Assembly (NCBI GenBank): GCA_034509735.1
Contig: JACGWO010000012.1
Span: forward strand, 4,809,367 to 4,873,366
Origin: Sesamum alatum
Lineage: Eukaryota; Streptophyta; Magnoliopsida; Lamiales; Pedaliaceae
Direction of reading: 5' to 3'
DNA: 64,000 bases
Shown one piece after another: positions 1 through 12,005 of this stretch (position 1 is the stretch's first letter; the number at the start of each line of letters is the position of its first letter). Both the position numbers and the translations under genes were made by a program. Below the pieces are notes generated by a model. The model searched no databases. It saw only the letters and a list, made by a program, of their open reading frames with translations, and was not told the DNA's origin.

Positions 1-1177
1 ACAGAGATATTCAAAAATAGATCAGAGGAATATAAAAAGAAACCACGAGTTTTGCAAAACATTCTAGATACAAAACATTAGAAGCCAATACAGAAAAAAA
101 GACGGGTAATAATCAACTACAGGAAGGGAATAACCTTTCTCCACTAGTTTCAAACAAGAGGGTACACCTTTAAACTTCAAACTTCAAAATGACCTCAAAT
201 GATTGCTCGTGATTTTGAACCATGGGTTTTGTGCTTGCAAATGTGGATTCCCCCGTACAAGAAGGATAAAATGAGTGCTAATACGCAAGAAAACATAATT
301 CAGTCTTCACTGTAGAATATCACGAAGAAACCAGGAAACTTCACGCGTATCATACCTGGCACTTGATCCTCATACTTTTCACATTTTCAGCAGCCTCTTA
401 AGTTAGATCCTCAATCTGTTCCTAATTGACTAGAGCCCTATATATGGCATTGAATACATTTAACAAGTGTTTGAAATATAGTCCATTTTCGAAAAATCAC
501 TTCATCGACAAGCCCAAGGACAATGCAATATCCATTTCATCGATATATATGGATCACCAATGCGGCAAAGATAACCAATACCCGGTACCAACAAACTGGT
601 AATAGTAGTAAAAGAACGCATCAAATTCAACCAAACACAAAACTTAGAAATCAAAGCACCACCAAAGAAATCATAAAGCATTCATCTTGAATCACTTCAG
701 TAGAAAATCAACACTGCCAATGCAGAATTTCCTCATCCTTTTACCTCTCCTAGCAAAAGAACCTTAATGAAGTCAACTACACAACTTCTCTCAGCATGGG
801 TCTCCTCCACAACAAACAAAAATTCAACAAAATGCTTCTGGTAAATAAACCATCAAGGATTGAAGGAAAACCAAACCCCAATTAACAAAAATAATCAAGA
901 ATACAGAATCACAGAACCCAACACGAAATGCAGCTAAACAATTGAATCGAGAAAATGACAACATTAGAAACAATTGACCTCAGAACCCAATCGGCAACAA
1001 CAACAACAACAACATAATATAAATAAACAAATGAAGGGATCTGATGGACAAACCTCAAAACTACCGAATAACTGTAATTTAGCCGGGAGTTATAGTGTGA
1101 TGAGTGGTGTTTAGGGTTAATGATTCCTGGGAGCGTTGAATCTTGAAATAAGAAGCAGCATCTTTGGTTCAACTGTG

Positions 1178-1181
<4 letters not shown>
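1..1181 (-). other. Possible 5' UTR/intron of a minus-strand gene; no coding exon seen
   Basis: No ORF here looks like a protein. Read on the minus strand, the stretch from about 1180 down to 960 resembles a leader: a GA/TA-rich tract, then mixed-composition sequence, then a T-rich stretch that could be a 5' UTR intron. The coding part would lie beyond the left edge. This is inference from composition only; it could equally be ordinary intergenic DNA. Confidence 0.2.
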
Positions 1182-1214
<33 letters not shown>

Positions 1215-1223
1215 TGTGCGTCT

Positions 1224-1257
<34 letters not shown>
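1182..1257. repeat. Compound microsatellite (TA)n then (GA)n
   Basis: About 15 TA units (1182-1211) are followed after a short spacer by about 16 GA units (1225-1257). The long ORFs called across it on both strands are simply translations of the repeat. The following 385 bases to 1642 are AT-rich with a polypyrimidine run near 1330-1390 and hold no gene that I can see. Confidence 0.9.
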
Positions 1258-1259
<2 letters not shown>

Positions 1260-1651
1260 AACCGACGCAGTCCCACTATAGCTTGGCATCATTGGTTTAA
1301 TTTATGTTGGGTTGATTGTTCATTGTTTCTTCCTCCTCTTTTTCTTTTTCTTTTTCTTTTTTTTTTCCTTTTTAATTTCCCTCTCTTTTTTTCACTTAAT
1401 CATAGTCTATAAATATGATAAGTTCCTTCCAATAATGTCATATAATCATTACAACAAGTACCATTAATTACAATGTAGTCTTCTGTATATCAATCAATTT
1501 TTTAAAACTATTTAAATATTAGCATACTTATTTTTCAAGAATTAATTTCAACCCCCAAATGATCATTGTTTAAAAAAAGTGACTTTTATGGAATTATTTT
1601 TATTAATTTTATATATATACAATGCATGTCTTTGTTCTTGAATATTTTATA

Positions 1652-2248
1652 GGGTTAATTGCAATTATCGTCCTGTAGCTATAGGCTCCTGACATTTTAG
1701 TTTTTTAAGTATCTAAAATAGCAAAATGGTCCTTTATCTTTTTAATTTTCACGAATTTGGTCCTCTGGTCGCCGAATTTTTACAATATCGTCGGAAGAGG
1801 GGAACATGCCTCTCACGTGATGGACTAAAACTGGATTTTTTTTTCTTTTTTCTATTGGTTAATATTTTCCAACGTGATAGCTAGAGTAAATTAGGAAAGA
1901 AAAATACTTACCGATGTGGCTAAAAATAGCCACGTCGGTAAGTCCCTCTACTTTCAACTAAGCAACATGATATGGCTATTTCAGCCACGCCGGTAAGTGT
2001 TTCTTTTTATGAAATTACTTCAGCTGTCGTGTTGTAAAATATTAATCAATAGTAGAAAAAGCTCTAATTTTAATCAATCACGTGAGAGACGTGTACCATT
2101 CTCCCGACAACTTTGTAAAAATTCAACGATTGAAGAACCAAATTTGCGAAAATTGAAAAAATAAAAGACCATTTTGCTACCCTAGATACTTAAAAGACTA
2201 AAATACCAGAAACTTATAACTAAGTGACAAAAAAAATACAATTAACCC
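1652..2248. mobile_element. Mutator-like MITE (597 bp) with 9-bp target duplication
   Basis: The element begins GGGTTAATT and ends AATTAACCC, and the two halves form a long imperfect inverted repeat: sequence from the left end (for example CTAAAATAGCAAAATGGTCC) recurs reverse-complemented near the right end. It is bordered by identical 9-bp direct repeats TATTTTATA at 1643-1651 and 2249-2257. Long terminal inverted repeats with a 9-bp duplication are the hallmark of Mutator-superfamily non-autonomous elements. A second, inner hairpin lies at about 1907-1942 (ACTTACCGATGTGG against CCACGTCGGTAAGT). There is no transposase, so it would depend on a MULE elsewhere. The AT-rich duplication leaves a small chance of coincidence. 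Confidence 0.8.
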
Positions 2249-2418
2249 TATTTTATATAAAGACTAAAAGTTACTACTAAGGTAGAGTAACGCTTATGGT
2301 TCATATAAAATACTTTACACTACAGAAGTGGAATAGCTCATGCATAAGGAAAATTGTTGTACTGATCTCTCATTTTTTTTTAATCCTTTTTATGCATAAA
2401 AAAGGGAAATAATTTATA

Positions 2419-2844
2419 AGGTAAATTACAGCCACCTCCCCTAAAATTTAGTATAATTAAAAATACTCCCTCGGTATTTGAAAATTTTCAAATACTCCCT
2501 CTGAGGTTTGTAATTTTTAATCAAAGGCTTGAAATTGACCATTTTGCCCTTAATTTTTTTATTAAAAATGTTAAAAGTCGACCAAGGTAAATTGCATTAT
2601 TGCTCCTCTGTGTCAAAAAACTTAAGAAACTTCTCCCTGCACATTATAGTCCAACAAAATTTAAGAATTAAATAAAAAATAATTCAGTGCATAAGGGCAT
2701 TTTGGTCAGTTCACCCATAAAAATGGATGAAAAATGGGTTATTTGTGACGATCACAAACCTCAAGGGGGTATTTATAATTTTTTAAATAATAAGGGATAT
2801 TTGTAATTATACCAAAATTCAGGGTAGGTAGCTGTAATTTATTC
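2419..2844. mobile_element. Second MULE-type foldback MITE (426 bp)
   Basis: The left end AGGTAAATTACAGCCACC and the right end, reverse-complemented as GAATAAATTACAGCTACC, form terminal inverted repeats that continue imperfectly inward (TAAAATTTAGTATAATTA facing TAATTATACCAAAATTCA). The 9-bp flanks TAATTTATA at 2410-2418 and 2845-2853 match exactly. The interior has no coding capacity. The same terminal sequence, GGTAAATTACAGCTACC, recurs at 32.56 kb where a hAT element split it, which shows that this is a multicopy family. Confidence 0.75.
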
Positions 2845-2853
2845 TAATTTATA

Positions 2854-3880
2854 TGTGGGCATAAAAGACATTTGGGCCTGTGCATAAAAAATCAGCCCAA
2901 CACAAAGTCAGTGATGGGCTTCTCAATGAAATTCCATGTTTGGACTTGGAGCCCAAACACCCTATAGACATACTTGCTCTGTTTGGTTTCATTTTCTAGC
3001 TGCATCTGAAATAGTGAGAAAACAAAATCAAACATAATATTATTTAAAATATTTTTATTGGGTAATTTGGCTCGTTTTTTCATGTATATATTTATTTACC
3101 TATAAATAAATAAATATTATATATATATATATTTATAAAAATATATAAAAGAGACATGATTTGGCAATGAACATTATTTTTTGTCTCCTAATATACAACA
3201 CAATATATAAAAAAAATCAAATATTACTATATACATATATAAAAGAGACAATTTGACAATGAACCATGTTTTTTGTCTCTAATATACAACACAATATATA
3301 CAATATATTTTTTACACTATTTAAAATTAACTCCAAAAATAAATCCAAACATACACTATATATCTAACACATACTTATTTATTTTTATTTTTCTCTCTCT
3401 ATTTCCACAAAACAAAACAAAACATTCCAAAAACGAAACCAAACACAAGGGCTATCTTCTTGTTCTTGTTTTTTTTTTTGTTTGAATTAATTAATATTAT
3501 TAAATTTATTGCAACAATAGTATTTTTTTTATTTTTTATTTTTTTACCAGTGTGTCCATTACGAACAATAATTGTGTGTTGTTGGAGATGGACAAGTAAT
3601 TGTCTGTACAAAAATGTGTTAGCGTCCCCCACAACTACAAGCTGCACTCTTCCAAGTTCAAATACTTACAACATTGCAATAAATGTCAATCACCTACCCT
3701 TTCTCGTGAAAAATTATTTGATACGATGTTTGATTGTCTCAAACATCCAATCAAATATAAACTTATCTTTCTTTTTGCACGACATATGTTGCAGCTCAAG
3801 ATTCGACTAGATCCCGAATGCTTAATCAAAGAGTGAAATTCATATTTCATGGGAATTATGATAAATATCAGGAGAATAAT
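2854..3880. other. AT-rich intergenic DNA, no gene seen
   Basis: This stretch is low-complexity AT-rich sequence with short TA tracts (3117-3132). A roughly 50-bp unit ending in ACAACACAATATATA is present twice (about 3165-3210 and 3245-3300). The short ORFs have no recognisable domain. Confidence 0.6.
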
Positions 3881-3889
3881 AAAAATACC

Positions 3890-4300
3890 CTGCTGAAGAG
3901 GCTCAAATGGCTTATGGGCTCCAGGATTTGCACCACCTACCTGGTCCGGTCGGGCGAATCGACCCATCCTTAGGCGGCCCGATCAGGATAGCCCGTCAAA
4001 CGAAGGTCGTTGGATTGTCTAGATTCTTCAGACCGACAGTGATATTTGGGTCAGAACAAGTGGACATCTCATGCTCTATAAATACATTCGTCAGACATCA
4101 TTAAATGTACGATAATTTATTACACCAGCTTTAAATATTAAGGAAATCGCATCCTTCTATCTCAACCTAGTCACTGACTTAAGCATCGGAGAGTCTGAGT
4201 TGGGGATCTCCCAGCAAGCCTAATGATTCTCTTTTCTCAGGTCCCAAACTACATCAGAGACGTCATAGATGACCAGCGACCTTAGACTCCGGATCAATAT
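3890..4300 (+). mobile_element. Remnant of a gypsy-type LTR (promoter to U5 part)
   Basis: A GC-richer island in AT-rich DNA contains a TATA-like CTCTATAAATACA (about 4075-4087). It is followed about 95 bases later by CACTGACTTAAGCATCGGAG, a motif typical of the R/U5 part of many plant Ty3/gypsy LTRs. There is no internal coding region and no partner LTR in the window, so it is a truncated or solo LTR. The identification rests on motif memory and composition, not on an alignment. Confidence 0.45.
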
Positions 4301-4304
4301 TGAC

Positions 4305-5345
4305 ACCCCAATGTGTCATTAATGTCATTTTGGTATCTAAGTATTTGCAAATGACTCAATTAACATTTGAATTTTGCCATTTATATCACTTTGGTACACG
4401 AGTAATTACAAATGATTTAATTAGTACTCAAATTTTACCATTAATATCACTTTGCTACCCAATTCATATTATTTATTTATTTGTTCCAGTATCTTTCTTA
4501 TGCAATGACCATTTTATCCTTAGATAATAAATAAAAAATAATAAATATACCAAAAAAAGTGAATAAAGTTTAGTCAATATATTTTGTCTTTATTTGAACC
4601 ATCTAACTTTCATTTTTGACATCCGAGTACTATACTTGATAATATAATATTCATTAATTTTTCTTCTCCACTTAACTTGTTTATCGATATTCATAAGGTA
4701 ACTCATTATTTAATAATTAATTATATTAAAGTAAAATATAAAATGCATTGCAACCATAGAGAAGTTGAATTTGCATTCGAAATTTTGAAAATTAATAATC
4801 TAAAATTGAAACTTTTGAATCTATATTGAAGTTTTGATATCAAATTTTAATATCTTGATTACATGCAAATTAATATATCTGGCGATGAAAATTTCTATTC
4901 CTCACGACTTGACTATTAACATAAGTTATTTAATAGTTAGTTTTTATATATATTAATGATAGTAGAAAATATCAAAAAAATAAAACTATAATAATCTTGA
5001 TAATCAACTATGGAAATGAAAGTCAACTGGTTTAAATAAAAATGAAATATACCAATGGAATTATGAAAAATTTTCTTTGTTATATTTATTATTTTTTGTT
5101 TTAATATATAAGTGTAAAATGGCCATTACATAAAAAGATAATAGAAAAATAAATAAAAAAAATATAAATTGGGTACCAAAGTGATATTATTGGTGAAACT
5201 CAGGTACCAATTAAGTCATTTGTAATTACTTGTATACCAAAGTGACATGTATCGAGAAACTCAAGTACTAATTGCATCATTCGTAAGTACTCATGTACCA
5301 AAATGACATTAATGGTAAAATTCAGATACCAAAAGTACACTTTAC
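4305..5345. mobile_element. Foldback element with internal sub-repeats (about 1 kb)
   Basis: Sequence near the left end (ATTAATGTCATTTTGGTA, then CACTTTGGTACACGAGTAATTAC) recurs reverse-complemented near the right end (TACCAAAATGACATTAATG at about 5298-5316). Each arm of about 150 bp contains two or three diverged copies of a roughly 70-bp unit. The core is AT-rich and non-coding. The exact ends and target duplication could not be fixed. Confidence 0.6.
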
Positions 5346-5885
5346 TCCTTAATTAAAAGCATCGATTAAAAAAAATACGAACCAAAATGATGGAAAAAAG
5401 AAATATAATTGAACGTGGGTTTGAATAGACATGACTTTAAGCATTTGTCGTCGAAAATCAAAACAATCTAAATTTATAAATATGTCCTTATTTTTTAAGC
5501 TAGTTATGGTGACACGCCATACTTACGTGCATAGAGTCAGATTGACACAACATCTGATAATAAATTGATGGTTAAAAGTTAAATAAATAATTATATTATT
5601 AAAGATATTTAAGATATAATTGGTATTTCAAAATTTGATGTAACAAACAGGGTTTGTGTGTGAAAATTGGCTTATTATATATATATATATATATTAGTAT
5701 AGATAATGTAGATTAGGATTAATCATCAAACAAACTATTATTTCATCTAGAAGCCATGAGGGTCCAAAATTTATTTGGACAAGATCCACCAACAACTACA
5801 ACACCAAACCTGCAATAAATGAAGATTTGTCCAGATATTCTTACTTACGTTTGCGTTAAGATTTCAAACACTACAAATACAAATT
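5346..5885. other. AT-rich intergenic DNA before the retrotransposon
   Basis: No gene is visible. There is a (TA)n tract at about 5675-5694. The last five bases before the element (5886-5890, ATATG) are the left copy of the retrotransposon target-site duplication. Confidence 0.6.
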
Positions 5886-5890
5886 ATATG

Positions 5891-6822
5891 TGTAGACAAA
5901 TAAATCTTGCGCCCAATCAAATGACGACAAGTGAAAAATATATATTATTTATCAATTATATCCTATTCTTCTATTTATATTTTGGAATTTACTAAATTAA
6001 TTCTAAATATAAATAGTTAAATTAATTGATATTTTAATATATATTTCGTCATCAAATCAGCGGTCGACACGTGTCAAAGTGAGGTGTTCCTGCCAATCAA
6101 ATCAAGACAAATATTTTTCATATTATCTCTTCAAAAAAATACAAAAATTAAAGAGATAATATTGAAATTGACCAATCATGTCTTCCCAAATATTTAATGT
6201 ATTTATCTCTTTAAATTAAAATAAAGGGATAATACAAAATAAGTGCTCAAGTTCACCACAACTCTACCTCTTTGACAACTATATAAAGGGGTCATGGTAA
6301 CTCATTCAAAACACACACACATATACAAGCAAGAGAGCATTCAAGAAGTCTCGAAGTCCTCTCAAGCAAATCAAGGAAGATCCACGGCGTTCTAGGCAAG
6401 ATTCAAGGCGTTCGTCGCGGAAATCGTCCAAAGTCAGCGTTTGATTCGACAAGAAGTCTGAAGGCCGGCGAATTAACGTTATCAAGACAGAAGTCCACCT
6501 TGGCGGAAGATCAAAGTCTCAAATCCACCAAGAACATCCCAAATTCAAGTCAAAAATCGTCAAGTTTATAGCGTTTGATCCGGGAACAAGTCAACGACCC
6601 CCGAATTAACGTTATTCAAAGTCAAAGTCAACGTCAAAGGAGATCAAACGTCACAGTTTCACCTCCGAAGTTGCCGAAGTCAAAGATCACGTTCTTGAAG
6701 AGAAGAATCAGAGGTTTTCAAGTAGAGATTTCGCACCCACAAAATACTCAATTCAATTCAAGAATTTATTTGTAATAATTTTCGTATTTCGTTAAATTCA
6801 GGAACACGAAAATTTGTTTACA
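5891..6822 (+). repeat. 5' LTR (932 bp)
   Basis: It runs from TGTAGACA to GTTTACA and matches the 3' LTR (18399-19326) along its full length. It has the usual TG...CA ends. U3 is AT-rich; the R/U5 part is rich in AAGTC/GTCAA-type repeats. A TATA box lies at 6280-6289, so transcription probably starts near 6310. Confidence 0.95.
6280..6289 (+). promoter_or_regulatory. LTR promoter TATA box
   Basis: CTATATAAAG sits about 390 bp into the LTR and is conserved in the 3' LTR copy (18785-18794). It is the likely core promoter for the genomic RNA; the 3' copy could drive read-through into flanking DNA. The start site is not observed. Confidence 0.6.
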
Positions 6823-6827
6823 AATTT

Positions 6828-6845
6828 TGGCACGCCCAGTGGGAC
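6828..6845 (+). other. Primer-binding site
   Basis: TGGCACGCCCAGTGGGAC begins five bases after the 5' LTR. It starts with the TGG expected to pair with the CCA end of a tRNA primer. I do not assign the tRNA species. Confidence 0.75.
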
Positions 6846-6892
6846 CGCTCTACCTCTCATCTCTTCTCTTCAACAAAGTCTGAAGTATTTCA

Positions 6893-8560
6893 ATGGACGC
6901 TCAAGGAAAAGCCATGAAGACGGTGAATTCCAAACTCGCCACATCAAAGTCTTCGAGTTCAAGCAGCAAGAGTCTCGGTGTTACTACGAGGAGCATGTCG
7001 AAGAAACTTAAGGAATCTTCCCAGATGACTCCTCCAATTGAATCCACTCAAAAGGACATATTTGTGCCTAACCACGCAAGCGAAGACGACGAAGACAAAT
7101 CTCCTCCGTCCTCTCCTCGCTCCGAGTCCAGCTACTCCTTCGCAACGAATGTGGCCCCAGTTATGGTGACGAATGCCACAACCTTAGAAGAGCAAATTGC
7201 AAATCTGACGAGAGCTATCGAGGGACTCGCCAAGCATGTCCAAGAGCAAGATGCCCAAATCGCTAGGTTAATCAACAAGCCGGACAATGTTGAGACAAGT
7301 CATATTCGAGGAAAACAAGTCGAGGCTCATGAAGAAGTAGAAATATCCACAAAGGAGAATTACACCGAGAAAGATGAACCTGCAAAAAGGCCTCAAGTCT
7401 CGTCCAATGGATTGATCCCTGTGGACCAATTGAAAGAATTCATCGAAGGGACCATTAGGAGCAAGATTGAGGGAAGCTCAAGGTCATCCTTTACCTACTC
7501 CAAGCCCTACACTCCAAGAATTGACAGCTTAAAGATGCCAATGGGCTACCAACCGCCGAAGTTTCAACAATTTGACGGCAAAGGCAATCCTAAGCAGCAC
7601 GTCGCTCACTTCGTCGAAACGTGCAACAATGCCGGAACATATGGCGATCATCTAGTCAAACAGTTCGTTCGATCACTGAAAGGCAACGCATTTGATTGGT
7701 ATACTGATTTGGAAGCCGGTTCAATTGATGGATGGGACCAACTAGAGCAAGAATTCCTGAATCGCTTCTATAGCACTCGGCGCACTGTCAGCATGATTGA
7801 GCTTACGAATTCCCGCCAATGGAAGGATGAGCCAGTCATCGATTATATCAATAGGTGGAGGAATCTGAGCCTCAACTGCAAAGACCGATTATCTGAAGCT
7901 TCCGCCATTGAGATGTGTATTCAAGGGATGCATTGGGGTCTTCGGTATATTCTTCAGGGAATCCTACCCAGATCATTCGAAGATTTGGCCACTCGAGCAC
8001 ATGACATGGAGTTAAGTATGGCAGTAAGTGGAGTAGAAGGACCACCTGTCCAAGAGCCCCACAGAACCAAGGAAAGGCAAGAAATCAAGAAAGGGGGCAA
8101 ACCCTTTTCAAAAACCTCCAAGCAAGGAATCGATGGCAGTGAATGTAGCGCCACTCAAACTTAGGAGCGCAGCAAAAGACAACATTACCCCGAAGCAAAA
8201 TGCTCCTTACGAAAGACCGCAAAGAAAGCTAACTTGAAGGAAATGCAAGCAAAACAATATCCTTTCCTTGATTCCGATGTCCCCGGAATATTTGATGACT
8301 TGTTGGAGGCCAATCTCATCGAACTACCTGAATCGAAACGACCTGAAGAAGCTGAACGAACAGATGACCCAAAATATTGCAAGTACCACCGTTTAGTCGG
8401 GCATTCAATACAAGATTGCTTTGTGTTCAAAGACAAAGTTATGCAGTTAGCCCGCCAAGGTAAGATCTCTCTTGAAGAAGATACCGCAACAGCAAATGTG
8501 GCCTCGGTCAAGTGTGGGTCTTTCGACAGGGAAGCCTCCTATAATACCACACACGGGAAT
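6893..8560 (+). pseudogene. gag: gag (capsid and zinc-knuckle region) of the Tat element
   Basis: The first 423 codons (6893-8164) carry a basic, serine-rich N-terminus, a short coiled-coil segment (residues about 95-125) and a retrotransposon-gag capsid domain (residues about 225-375, with the characteristic WY and QEFLNRFY motifs). An in-frame stop at 8162-8164 ends this ORF. The same frame resumes downstream, where a CKYH...GH...C zinc-knuckle-like motif (8378-8419) marks the nucleocapsid part. Gag packages element RNA into cytoplasmic particles. The start at 6893 is the first ATG after the PBS in a good context. As printed, gag is separated from protease by one stop. Confidence 0.85.
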
Positions 8561-10220
8561 GCTACTACGATCAAAGAGGATGCTCTGTCTGAAAAAGAAG
8601 ATTCCTTTGATAGTGACGAATGCATGTCCACCATTACCTTCACCGACGAAGATTTGCTTCTTGGGTCAAGGCCTCATAACCGCCCCTTGTTCGTCGCTGG
8701 ATATGCACGTGAACAAAAGGTGAATAGAATATTGATTGATGGAGGCTCTGCAGTCAATATCTTACCCCTACGAACCTTGAGAGACTTGGGGATCCCGATG
8801 GACGAACTCGCAAAACAGCCGCCTCATGATTCAAGGCTTCAATCAAGGAGGACAAAGGGCTGTCGGCATTATCAGGATAGAATTGTTGATGGACGATATG
8901 GCGTCAACCGCGCTATTCCATGTTATAGACGCCAAGACTTCTTACAACATGCTTCTTGGCCGCCCCTGGTTGCATGAAAATTCTGTGGTCCCCTCAACAT
9001 GGCATCAATGCTTCAAATACTGCCGCAAATGGTATAGTGAAAAGGGTACTCGGTGATACCAAAGCCTTTTACCGAAGCTGAGTCGCACTTCGCCGACGCC
9101 AAGTACTACGTTGAAACTGCCAAAAGAGGAAAAGAGGTTTCATCCTCTGAGAAACCAAGGTCACATGACGATGGAAGCATGAGGAGAAATAAGCAGCCCG
9201 TTGTCGAGGCCGGATTTTCAAAGAGTCTGACTTTACCATTGACTCAAGTCAACGCGAAGCAACCGTCGAAACCGCCACTCGAAGGATTTTTGTCCTCAAC
9301 CCAAAAGGAAGAAGAGGGACATGAAACGTTGGCCATAGACGGAGAAAGGTATGATCTTAAAGCCTTCAAATTGCTTGTTAAAGCCGGGTATAATCCACAA
9401 GAAAGGTTAGCCCTTGGAAAACTTCCTCCCGAAGCCACTGGCAAGAAGCTCCATGGACTCAACACCACCCAAGTGATGTTAAAAGAAAAAGGGCACGCAG
9501 TCCCAGATTCGCGTGTGGGTCTTGGCTTTATCCCTCCTAAGCCTATCCGCATAACCATGAAAAGGGCCAGCAGCAACCATGTCAGTGAAAGCCTCTCTTC
9601 AACAGAAGATAATCAAAGGAAAGAAAATCCACGGGAGTCTGTCTTCAATAGACTCGGCCCACGTAAAAGACTGGTGCACAGGAGGACCAACAATCAATCT
9701 GTCTTTGATAGACTTGGTCCACAGAAAAGAACGATAAACCAAAAGAGAGCCATGTCCAAGGTGGCTGCACAATCAAAGGAAAACATCACATCCTCACATA
9801 AACTTAGAAGTTTGGTTCCTTCCAGGATGAGACGCCACACAACTCTAGACATATCATGTGGCAGAATCTTGAAAGTTAAAACAAGAACAATGGTCTTCAC
9901 ACAAGTTCAACTTGATGATGAGGATGACAGAGAAAGCGTTGCATCATCCAACTATATTGATGACAATGCTGAAGAAGATATCGCTCTAGCCCATCACATC
10001 ACCTTAATCGAAAATGAAGAGGTTGAAGAAGAAGATGCTGCAGACGCTCCTCTAGAACTTGAGGAAGGCATTAAAGCCACTGTTGACGAGTTGAAAGAAG
10101 TCAATCTAGGTGATGCCGAAGATCCCAGGCCAATTTACACAGTGCTTCTCTAACCCCGGAAGAAGACAAGACTTATGTCACACTACTCCATGAGTATAAA
10201 GACGTATTCGCATGGTCCTA
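8561..10220 (+). pseudogene. Protease and protease-RT linker of the Tat element
   Basis: The retroviral-type aspartic protease motif is D-G-G-S (8738-8749) in the context ILIDGGSAVNILPL, the form common in Tat elements. The downstream LLGRPWLH motif is in another frame (about 8956-8980), so there is a frameshift between about 8800 and 8850 and another near 9050. The long charged linker (9053-10153) contains two copies of a SVF-RLGP-KR motif (around 9650 and 9710) and acidic stretches. The protease would process the Gag-Pol polyprotein, but this copy cannot be translated continuously. Confidence 0.8.
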
Positions 10221-12005
10221 CAAAGAAATGCCCGGGCTAGATCCAAAAGTAGCTGTGCACCACTTATCCGTAAAGAAGGGGGCTCGTCCTGTCAAACAAG
10301 CTCAACGTAGGTTTCGACCTGAGCTAATCCCATTGATTGAATGTGAGGTAAACAAACTTATTGAAGTTGGTTTTATTCGAGAAGTCAAGTATCCTACGTG
10401 GATCTCTAGCATCGTGCCCGTGAGGAAGAAGAATGGGCAGATACGAGTATGTGTTGACTTCAGGGACTTGAATAATGCATGTCCCAAGGACGATTTCCCA
10501 TTACCTATCGCCGAGTTAATGATAGACGCCACTACGGGTCATGAAGCCCTATCTTTCATGGATGGATCATCCGGATATAACCAAATACGTATGGAACCAG
10601 CGGACGAGGAATTGACAGCATTTCGCACTCCCAAAGGTATATATTGCTACAAAGTTATGCCTTTCGGATTAAAGAACGCCGGCGCCACATATCAAAGGGC
10701 GATGCAAAAGATCTTCGACGACATGCTCCACAAGAATGTAGAATGCTATGTTGATGACTTGGTCGTGAAGTCAAAAAACGAGAGGATCATCTCCATGACT
10801 TGAGAAAAGTTTTTGAACGTTTGAGAAGATACCAACTGAAGATGAATCCCTCCAAGTGTGCATTCGGAGTTACATCCGGAAAATTCCTTGGGTTCATCGT
10901 TCGTCAACGGGGTATAGAGATTGAGCAAGCCAAGATTGATGCCATTTTGAGAATGCCAGAACCTAGGAATATCCATGAGCTCAAGAGTTTGCAAGGAAAA
11001 GCTCGCGTATCTTCGGAGATTCATTTCCAATCTAGCAGGCCGTTGTCAACCATTCAGTCGCCTAATGAAGAAGGATGTGTCGTTCGAATGGGATGAGACT
11101 TGTGATAAAGCGTTCAGAAGCATAAAATCCTACTTGATGAAGCCTCCGGTGTTGGTTGCACCCGTCCCCGGACGCCCCTTAATTCTGTACGTTGCTGCTC
11201 AAGAGCGCTCCGTGGAATCTTACTTGCCCAGAAGAATGATGAGGGGAAAGAGAATGCTTTATACTATTTTAAGCAGAACGATGACACCAAACGAGCTGAA
11301 TTATTCACCCATCGAAAAGCTATGTTTAGCGCTCATCTTCGCAATCCAAAAGTTGAAGCATTACTTTCAGTCACACAGCGTCCATCTAGTCTCAAAAAGC
11401 AAATCCCCTGAAATATGTCATGGCAAAGCCAGTACTGTCTGATAGACTCGCAAGATGGTATCTTCAGCTGCAACAGTTCGAGATCACATACGTTCCTCAA
11501 AAAGGCTGTGAAGGGACAAGTTTTAGCAGACTTTTTAGCCGATCACCCCATGCCTGCCGAGTGGGAATTGTCTGATGACTTGCCGGACGAGGATGTCCTT
11601 CTGATTGAAGTTACGCCTCCCTGGAAGATGTACTTTGATGGAGCTGCCCATAGAGAAGGAGCCGAGGCTGGAGTTGTCTTTGTCACGTCTGAAGGGGAAG
11701 TCTTGTCTTATTCCTTCACCTTAACCCAGAACTGTTCAAATAATATGGCGGAATATCAGGCTTTAATCCTCGGATTGGAAATGGCAGTGGACACAAAGCA
11801 ACGACACCTAAAAGTGTACGGAGACTCTCAGTTAGTGATTAATCAACTCCTCGGTCTCTACGAAGTCAAAAAGCCTGAGTTGCTTCCATACTATAACTAC
11901 GCAAGAAGGCTGATAGGATGGCTAGGAGATTGTAGAACTTGAGCACCTGTTGAGAAAGGATAATAAACAAGCCGATGCATTGGCCAAGCTCGCTTCAACC
12001 CTCCG
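10221..12005 (+). pseudogene. Reverse transcriptase and two RNase H domains
   Basis: The 10228-10803 segment is a clear Ty3/gypsy reverse transcriptase with the catalytic YVDD at 10747-10758. Frame changes follow near 10790, 10990, 11220 and 11400. The first RNase H lies at about 11080-11400. A second, archaeal-type RNase H occupies about 11620-11960, with FDGA near 11634-11642, NNMAEYQAL near 11740-11765, and GDSQ near 11820. Having two RNase H domains places the element in the Tat lineage. The domains copy element RNA to DNA and remove the template RNA. Frameshifts are mostly one base. Confidence 0.9.

Noticed and set aside
909..1412. Overlapping long ORFs on both strands
   Set aside because: They are translations of the (TA)n and (GA)n microsatellites and show no protein domain.
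5500..5703. Small Helitron on the minus strand
   Set aside because: The 5' end form (TCTATACTAATAT) is right, but the only nearby CTAG (5500-5503) is not followed by T in element orientation, so the structure fails.
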